A DNA stretch of 64,000 bases from Delphinapterus leucas. Its lineage: Eukaryota > Chordata > Mammalia > Artiodactyla > Monodontidae. Shown here in pieces: positions 58,091 to 64,000 of the stretch. Position numbers and translations under genes: made by a program. The stretch covers positions 6,854,464 to 6,918,463 of the forward strand of contig NW_022098008.1 of the NCBI RefSeq assembly GCF_002288925.2, in the 5' to 3' direction. A model generated the notes under the pieces. That model had not been told where the DNA came from, did no database searches, and worked only from the letters and a program-made list of their open reading frames with translations. Position 1 is the stretch's first letter; every line of letters starts with the position of its first letter.

Positions 58091-59564
58091 AGAAACACTG
58101 CTCCAGGAGAACTTGCTTTTCTAATCATAGTGGCAAGTACCTGGCTCATTCAGAAGTGAACAAGGTGAAGGTCAGAAATTGTCCAAAAAGTAGTGCCTAA
58201 TTTGGAGGGGACATGAAATCAACAAAAGGGCTCATAAAATGTTCCCTGGGTAATCCATAATTAGTACAAGTGTCACAATAAAGTTCTGACATTGACAGGT
58301 AAGTGTGTTTGGGAAAGAGCATTCTCTGATTCATTTAATTTCAATCAATGTTTTAATTTTAGGAAAGTGAATTTAATTACTCATTTTATAATGGTTAAAA
58401 ATCTGGCATCTTTAAAAACAGGGACTGTTTGTTATGAATGTTGCTTAATCTCACTTCATCCTATAAAACAAAATGTCAAACTCATGGTCATTTAGCTGAA
58501 ACTCTTATAACTGAGAACACTGCTTGTGTTGTTTCCTTAAGTAAATTTGGGGGATTTTGGTTGTTGTCATCAGGGAATACTTTATCATGGTTATTTATTG
58601 CATAGACATATACACCCACTTCATTTTTACAACAGAAAACCTCTGTTATATGTGAAATTCTCTGCAGTTAACTTTGCAAAGACTATTCTAGGAAGATATA
58701 AAAATAAAATATATCCTTTTTTTTAAGCCAGTGAAACATACTACAGTTTCCCAATACTATAAACAAAGATTTTTGTAAAATTCTCCATTTCTTAGTTTTG
58801 GATTATAATTTCTAGAGATTGTAGATTATTCATAAGTCCTAGAAGCATAATTTTGAAGGATTAATTCCTATAATGTATCATTTTCTTTTTTCCCTTCTGT
58901 GTCATGCATCATTTTTATACTTGATTGCAGAACTGCTGATGCTAAATTTTAGAAAATGTATAGTTTTGTGGCCATCTGCTATACCACATGATCATGTGTA
59001 CTGATATTATCTCTTTCTCAAGACACTCAAACTCCCTTTAACAAAATTTGACATTTTCACTATGACACTCTTTCATATTTACAAGCTCTTCACCATGATG
59101 TTTCAAAAACCTGAAAGCAGATTTTGCATTTCCATTCTTATGAAGATGGATTATCATGTTTAATCTAGGATAATCATAGATCCTTTCCCTTGCAGAGAAA
59201 TATTTGGAAACATAAGTGAACACATTTAGAAACGACTGTGCAATTACAGGGTTTGTTTTGTGACCTTTTTGATGAAGGCCAGTATCATTTGTTGCTTTGG
59301 TGGTAACCTGTCTCATAAAAACCCTTAGATTATCTCCACCAGATACTATATAAGAGTATAAAGCAATCAATAAGGAAGAATATTTCTGCTAATCAGCATG
59401 TGAGTGAGTTTCCCCAAACTATGTATCTCATAATAGAAGGGTAGGAAAGGGAAGAACAAAGCTGAGGAGGGTTTCCCACCTGCTTCCTCTAGCCTTGGGG
59501 ATCTGGGGTTTCAGGGGCTTCTCAGGAGCAAGGTTATGAGGGGAGGGAAGGTGCATAGCAGATA
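58091..59564. other. No gene seen
   Basis: AT-rich unique-looking sequence. A 110-codon open frame on the minus strand (59038-59370) has no recognised domain. Confidence 0.4.
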
Positions 59565-60290
59565 GGATGATTTGGGCTCAAAATGGCTTAAACCCCAGTG
59601 GACTTTTCATGTCACGTGTCACATGCCTGGGTGGCTCCTGGGCAGAAGGGCTCAGCTTTGCTTTCTGTTTTGCTTCTGCGCCCCCTCCTCCCAGAGCCTG
59701 TGTCCCTACCCTGATAGCAGTACATGGGCTGTAGTGGTTGTAGCATCACATCCTCTACACGCCAGCATCCAGAAGAAGAAAGGAGCCCTCCTTGCATCTT
59801 CTAGCAGCAAGGGCACATGCTAGGAGTGCCTCAGGTCTCACTGACAAGGATGGTCTGTACGTTGGATAATGGCCGTACAAATAAAAATGCCTAATGCAAG
59901 ATACCACATCCCCTCCATCACCTGGGATTTCAGCTGCAGCCAAGGAGGACAATCCCTGCAGATTCAGATGTGGGCTGCATTGTCCATCTCAAGCACATGC
60001 CTTACCTCCAGTTGTTTTCCTCCCCAGAACCTCTCTGCAGCATCAGGAGTTCATCCCAGGACACATGTCAACCAGCGGGGATCCCATGAAGGGACACTTC
60101 TAGGAAGCTTCTGCATCCCTGTCAGCAGTCCTGGAGGATGGAATTTCACAGCCACAGCAGACATCTCCTGATAGGATATCTCCTTCTTCCCTGCTTCATC
60201 CCCTCAACCTTCCCACCTGATGCTGTGCAATCATCTCCCAAATAAACTATGTGATCTAAGCCGTTGTCTCAGGCTCTCTAAGGGAAGCTC
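59565..60290 (+). mobile_element. Possible LTR-like repeat
   Basis: The block is GC-richer than its surroundings and ends with AATAAA (60241-60246) followed by 'tctaagccgttgtctcaggc', which resembles the 3' end of mammalian LTR-type repeats. Several short overlapping open frames have no recognised product. I cannot define a TG start or a TSD. Confidence 0.35.
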
Positions 60291-60750
60291 AAGCTAAAAT
60301 GCCAGCTTGCCCTTCTCAACAAGGGCAGAGCACTCATGATGCAGAATGCAGTTCACAATGAAGGCTGGCACTCTGCGTGCTTCTGAGGCTTTGAAGAACT
60401 CACTAAGTTTTCTTGTGCAGCCACCAAAGGGGTGCTACTAACATCTACACGATTATGGACAGCCCTTTAAAATTATGCAGTGCACAACCTGCACATTGGA
60501 TGCAGAGAGGGCCCAGAGAGGGAATGGAGTAGTCATCCCTTCTCAGGTGCATCTGGGTACCAGGGGCATCTCCAAGAATCCTTTCTCCTGGATTCTCAGT
60601 TACATGAAGCCACCAACAGTTGTCTGTCGTTCTCAGTAAGGCTCTAAAAGGCTTTTTTTCAGCTTTTGGTTTGGATTATTCATTTTATCACATTTGCTGT
60701 GGATCATAGTTAACTGGAGTAAAACAAGTTGATGTTTCTGTTTACATTAG
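60291..60750. other. No gene seen
   Basis: Unique-looking sequence before the SINE/L1 composite. Confidence 0.45.
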
Positions 60751-60764
60751 AAAATTGTACTTTT
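60751..60764 (+). repeat. TSD, left copy (SINE/L1 composite)
   Basis: 'aaaattgtactttt' is identical over 14 bases to 61781-61794 and brackets the whole composite. Confidence 0.9.
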
Positions 60765-60787
60765 TTGCCTATAGTTTTTAAAAGCTT

Positions 60788-61187
60788 TATTATTTATTTA
60801 TTTATTTTTGGCTGCGTTGGGTCTTGGTTGCAGCATGTGGGATCTTCATTGAGGCATGCAGGATCTTTCACTGTGGCGTGTGGGCTTCTTGTTGTGGTGT
60901 GCAGGCTTCTCTCTAGTTGTGGTGTGTGGGTTTTCTCTTCTCTATTTGCAGTGTGCAGGCTCCAGGGCATGTGGGCTCTCTAGTTGTGGCACGCGGGTTC
61001 CAAAGCTCGTGGGCTCTGAAGTTTGTGGCATGCGGGCTCCAGTTGAGGCGCTCAAGCTCAGTAGTTGTGGCGTGCAGGCTTAGTTGCCCCACGGCATGTG
61101 GAATCTTAGTTCCCTGACCAGGGATCAAACCCGTGTCCCCTGCATTGTAAGGTGGATCCTTTACCACTGGACCACCAGGGAAGTCCC
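60788..61187 (-). mobile_element. CHR-family SINE with long repetitive body, minus strand
   Basis: Read on the minus strand, the head 'gggacttccctggtggtcca' lies at 61187 and the tail '(AAAT)n' at 60788-60808, preceded by the antisense of 'gacccaacgcagccaaaaat'. The same tail is found in the CHR-1 copy at 936. Its body contains eight or more imperfect copies of a roughly 18-22 base unit of the type 'gtggcgtgcaggctt'. Its length of about 400 bp is greater than the normal 300 bp. Confidence 0.85.
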
Positions 61188-61615
61188 TCCATTCTTTTTT
61201 AGATTCTTTTCCCATATAGGCCATTGCAGAGTATTGAGTAGAGTTCCCTGTGCTATACAGTAGGTTCTTATTAGTTATCTATTTTATATATAGTAGTGTG
61301 CATATGTCAATCCCATTCTCCCAATTTATTACTCCACCCTTACCCACTCGTAACCATAAGTTTGTTTTCTACGCCTGTAACTCTATTTCTGTTTTGTATA
61401 TAAGTTCATTTGTACTCTTTTCTTAGATTCCACATATAAATGGTATCATATGATATTTATCTCTGTCCGACTTACTTCACTCAGTATGAGAATCTCTAGG
61501 TCCATCCAGGTTGCTGCAAACGGCATTATTTCATTCTTTTTTATGGCTAATGTTCCATTGTACATATGTACCACACCTTCTTTATCCATTTCTCTGTTGA
61601 CGGACATTTAGGTTG
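61188..61615 (-). mobile_element. L1 insertion, 3' part, minus strand
   Basis: Antisense L1 3' UTR ('tagattcttttcccatatag', 'gtgctatacagtaggttctt') leads into the antisense ORF2 C-terminus ('cttacttcactcagtatgag') and stops at 'ggacatttaggttg'. The last 120 or so bases of the normal 3' UTR, with the poly-A, are missing. The SINE abuts the break directly. Confidence 0.93.
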
Positions 61616-61776
61616 CCACTATGGAGAACAGTACGGAGGTTTCTTTAAAAATTAGAAATAGAGCTACCATATGATCCAGCAATCACACTCCCGGGCATAT
61701 TTCTGGAGAAAACCATAATTCAAAAAGATGCATGCACCTCAGTGTTCATTGTAGCACTATTTACAATAGCCAGGAT
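61616..61776 (+). mobile_element. L1 insertion, inverted 5' part
   Basis: Sense-strand ORF2 from 'ccactatggagaacagtacg' to 'tttacaatagccagga'. In an ordinary L1 this stretch directly precedes the sequence that is antisense at 61600-61615, with about 8 bases missing. The orientation flips at the junction 61615/61616. Confidence 0.93.
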
Positions 61777-61780
61777 GAGA

Positions 61781-61794
61781 AAAATTGTACTTTT
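61781..61794 (+). repeat. TSD, right copy (SINE/L1 composite)
   Basis: Identical to 60751-60764 over 14 bases, immediately after the inverted L1 piece. Confidence 0.9.
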
Positions 61795-62169
61795 AATTAT
61801 TTTTCTAATATTAGATGCAGTCAGAGTGCTGTGGAGACACCTGTGGCTTACTGAGTCCACAGTTGAATAACTGAATAAAATTCATTAAATTAGTTACAGC
61901 ATTTAGTGAGCTGCTGTTCTATATGAGACCCAAGAGTGGGGTGGACGCATGTGGGGCACTGGGGGTGCTGGTGTGGAAAACGTCTGAAGCAACACCTACC
62001 ACCTCGGCTATCAGCTCCTTGAATGACAGAGAGAATAAGAGAGATCATTCAGCAAGCCAGTCATCCCAATATATGTCAAACTTCTGTCTTCCCACTTGCA
62101 AGTAAATATAGCACAGAAAATGAGATGTGGTTTAATGAATAACAGTAATAAAATAGTTAACTCTGAGCA
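61795..62169. other. No gene seen
   Basis: Ordinary AT-rich sequence. Confidence 0.45.
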
Positions 62170-62350
62170 TTTATTATGCTTTGTAAACCATGGTGCTAAG
62201 TTCTTTACATGGATAAATTTATACAATATTAACAAAAGCTCAACAAGGTAAGTTCAGTTTCCAGATGAAAAATTAAAATCACAGAGAGGTCAAGGAATAT
62301 GCCCAAAGTCACACAGTGGGGCAACCCTCTAAGCCTAAGTTTGGTCAGTA
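62170..62350 (-). mobile_element. MIR SINE, minus strand
   Basis: Antisense MIR motifs in order: 'gagcatttattatgctttgt', 'gctaagttctttacatggat', 'agatgaaaaattaaaatcac', 'agagaggtcaaggaatatgc' and 'ccaaagtcacacagtgggg'. Confidence 0.82.
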
Positions 62351-63499
62351 CCTCCAGAGAAGAAACATTAAAATATCATGGGAATTTTGAGTTAATAAGT
62401 ATATATTAATATAACGGCACAAAATGTGAGATCCAAATAATGGATTGCTAAATTTTCAAAATGAAAATAATAAATATAAAAATATGTAACTATTAGCTAG
62501 GTATATGGTGTTTCTAATATATGATATTACTTGTAACATGTTTCTCATGGAGTATTCAATATAGTATTCCATTTATTATTGCTTATGTAATGCTGGAGTA
62601 TATTTGAGATCTACAAATATATGATGTTGAGCTGCTGTCTTGCACAATTGAAATAATCAATTAAAACTGATTATAAAACAACTTGGAAAAAGTCCATTAA
62701 CTCTCGAAGGCATTTTAATATGAGTTTAAAAGGCTCCAGTCTCTTCCCACCTTCCTTCTCAAGGCTTCCCCCTTTCCCCTTGGGATGCCATCAAAGGCTA
62801 TGTGGGCCATGATGAATGTTCTCCAGTTGCCATGTGTCAGCTCTGGACAGTATTACTGCAACTCAGCAGACATTCAACGCATTTCCAGTAAAATACTGTA
62901 TATGAAAGAACATTTTGGAGAAAGGCCTTTTAAAAATAATTCTGCTAAAATAACCTTGAAAAAATCTTAAAATGGTGATATGTTTATTTCTTCCCATGGC
63001 ATCAATTAATCATAACTATTGAAAAATTATCAGTGTCAGAAGTTGGATTCCAATGTTTGAAATAAAACTTCTACATAATATTTAAAATATCTTCAACTTA
63101 TGGAAGATATCTTTGCTTTTTATTTGTTCAGGCATATTTTAGAAATAATAAATGATTGTTGGGAAGGCCAGAGGTTAATTTGAGAATCCAAATCTCCAAA
63201 AAGAACATGGTAAGGCTTTTTGCAGATAATGACTTAAAAAAGGCTCATGAATCTCAGAAAGTTTTTTTCTACTAACTATGCTTTTTAAAATTTAGCCAGG
63301 TCATGTCTTGTTGGCCTGAGGCAAATTCACCTGAAGCTTTTCAGAAAAAAAGATTGAAGGTAAAACAAATCAAAAATTACCTTTTGGGGCTTTTTAACAG
63401 GCCTGTTTTGGTGTGATATTTGCTCTGACAAACTAATTCCTCAGTGCTTGTTCCTGTGTTTTCCCGAATCAGCCACAGCATCCAGGGGAGAAGAGCCCT
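62351..63499. other. No gene seen
   Basis: AT-rich unique-looking sequence with no supported coding region. Confidence 0.45.
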
Positions 63500-63680
63500 T
63501 GGCATGAGAGCTGGAATGTAGGCTTTGCCTTGCAAGCTGTGGGGTTTCAGATAAGTGACTAGGTTTCTCTGGGTCTCAATTTCCTCATCTGGAAAATTAG
63601 GACCATATAAGATGAAAGAACCTTTTCAAAAGCATTTGGTAAGACCCTAATGTGCTAAACAAGAATAAGGCACTTTGTAA
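63500..63680 (+). mobile_element. MIR SINE, diverged, plus strand
   Basis: 'gtctcaatttcctcatctgg' followed by 'aaaattaggaccatataaga' is the MIR core. The preceding 'tttcagataagtgactaggt' fits too. Confidence 0.7.
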
Positions 63681-63870
63681 TATTGCCATTATTATTCATA
63701 TCAAAAACTTATTTAAGCTTACAATAACCTTTAATTTAGGTTTACATTTATCCTTGGTGGTATTATTTGACACAATTTATAGTGCAGCTTATCCATTTTG
63801 ATTAGCCTTCCAAGAATCCCTGTGCCAGCATGTTTTGGTTTTAAGGTCTTTCTTTATGACTTTCTCCAAA

Positions 63871-64000
63871 ATTTACAAGCAGCTCATGCAGCTCAATAAC
63901 AAAAAAACAAACAACCCAATCCAAAAATGGGCAGAAGACCTAAATAGACATTTCTCCAAAGAAGATATACAGACTGCCAACAAACACACGAAAGAATGCT
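63871..64000 (+). mobile_element. L1 LINE, 5'-truncated, continues beyond the window
   Basis: It starts abruptly in ORF2 at 'tacaagcagctcatgcagct' and continues through 'aaaaatgggcagaagaccta' and 'ccaaagaagatatacagac' to the window end. The corresponding region in the full-length L1 is 20082-20210. The 3' end and TSD lie outside the window. Confidence 0.9.

Noticed and set aside
1..64000. CRISPR arrays, bacterial operons, tRNA or rRNA genes
   Set aside because: None is present. The periodic repeats are microsatellites or SINE units, and the tRNA-like sequences belong to SINEs.

Overview
The window is mammalian nuclear DNA, almost certainly from a cetacean (whale or dolphin). It carries well-preserved CHR-type tRNA-derived SINEs (the cetacean/hippopotamus/ruminant lineage), cetartiodactyl-style L1 elements, an 80 bp mariner MITE of the type common in cetaceans and ruminants, and older mammal-wide MIR, L2, MER5 and MLT1-like repeats. 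I saw no BovB LINE or Bov-tA SINE, which argues against a ruminant. I found no host protein-coding exon, tRNA, rRNA or CpG island. It reads as an AT-rich, gene-poor intergenic (or deep intronic) stretch.

Layout. 1-3300: L1 3' end stacked on an older L1, with CHR-1 and CHR-2 SINEs inserted. 3300-14300: old single-copy-looking DNA with a minus CHR-2 SINE, two LTR-like repeats, a MER5 MITE, MIRs and a GT microsatellite. 14327-14816: a solitary ERV LTR with a 4 bp target-site duplication (TSD). 15090-21713: a full-length but dead L1 with a 17 bp TSD that also encloses about 750 bp of extra 3' sequence. 21730-23780: featureless. 23790-29240: a minus-strand old L1 holding a younger L1, a mariner MITE and two CHR-2 SINEs. 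29240-42850: old DNA with L2 (30475-31265 and 38630-39105), a degenerate L1 (35985-37640) and MER5. 42849-44189: an L1 with a 5' inversion. 44190-53720: L2/MIR fragments and a 73 bp GT-type microsatellite. 53725-54512: two MLT1-type LTRs in opposite orientation. 54735-58090: ancient L1 interrupted by a younger L1. 60765-61780: a SINE/L1 composite, again with an L1 5' inversion, inside one 14 bp TSD. 63871-64000: the start of another L1 that runs off the end.

The only coding sequences are L1 ORF1 and ORF2 remnants, all disabled by stops and frameshifts. Nothing works together as a pathway. The interest lies in the insertion structures: a likely 3' transduction, two independent twin-priming inversions, a possible L1-SINE chimera, nested insertions that can be ordered in time, and an inverted LTR pair. 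I found no undescribed functional system. All family names come from memory of consensus sequences, not from a database search.
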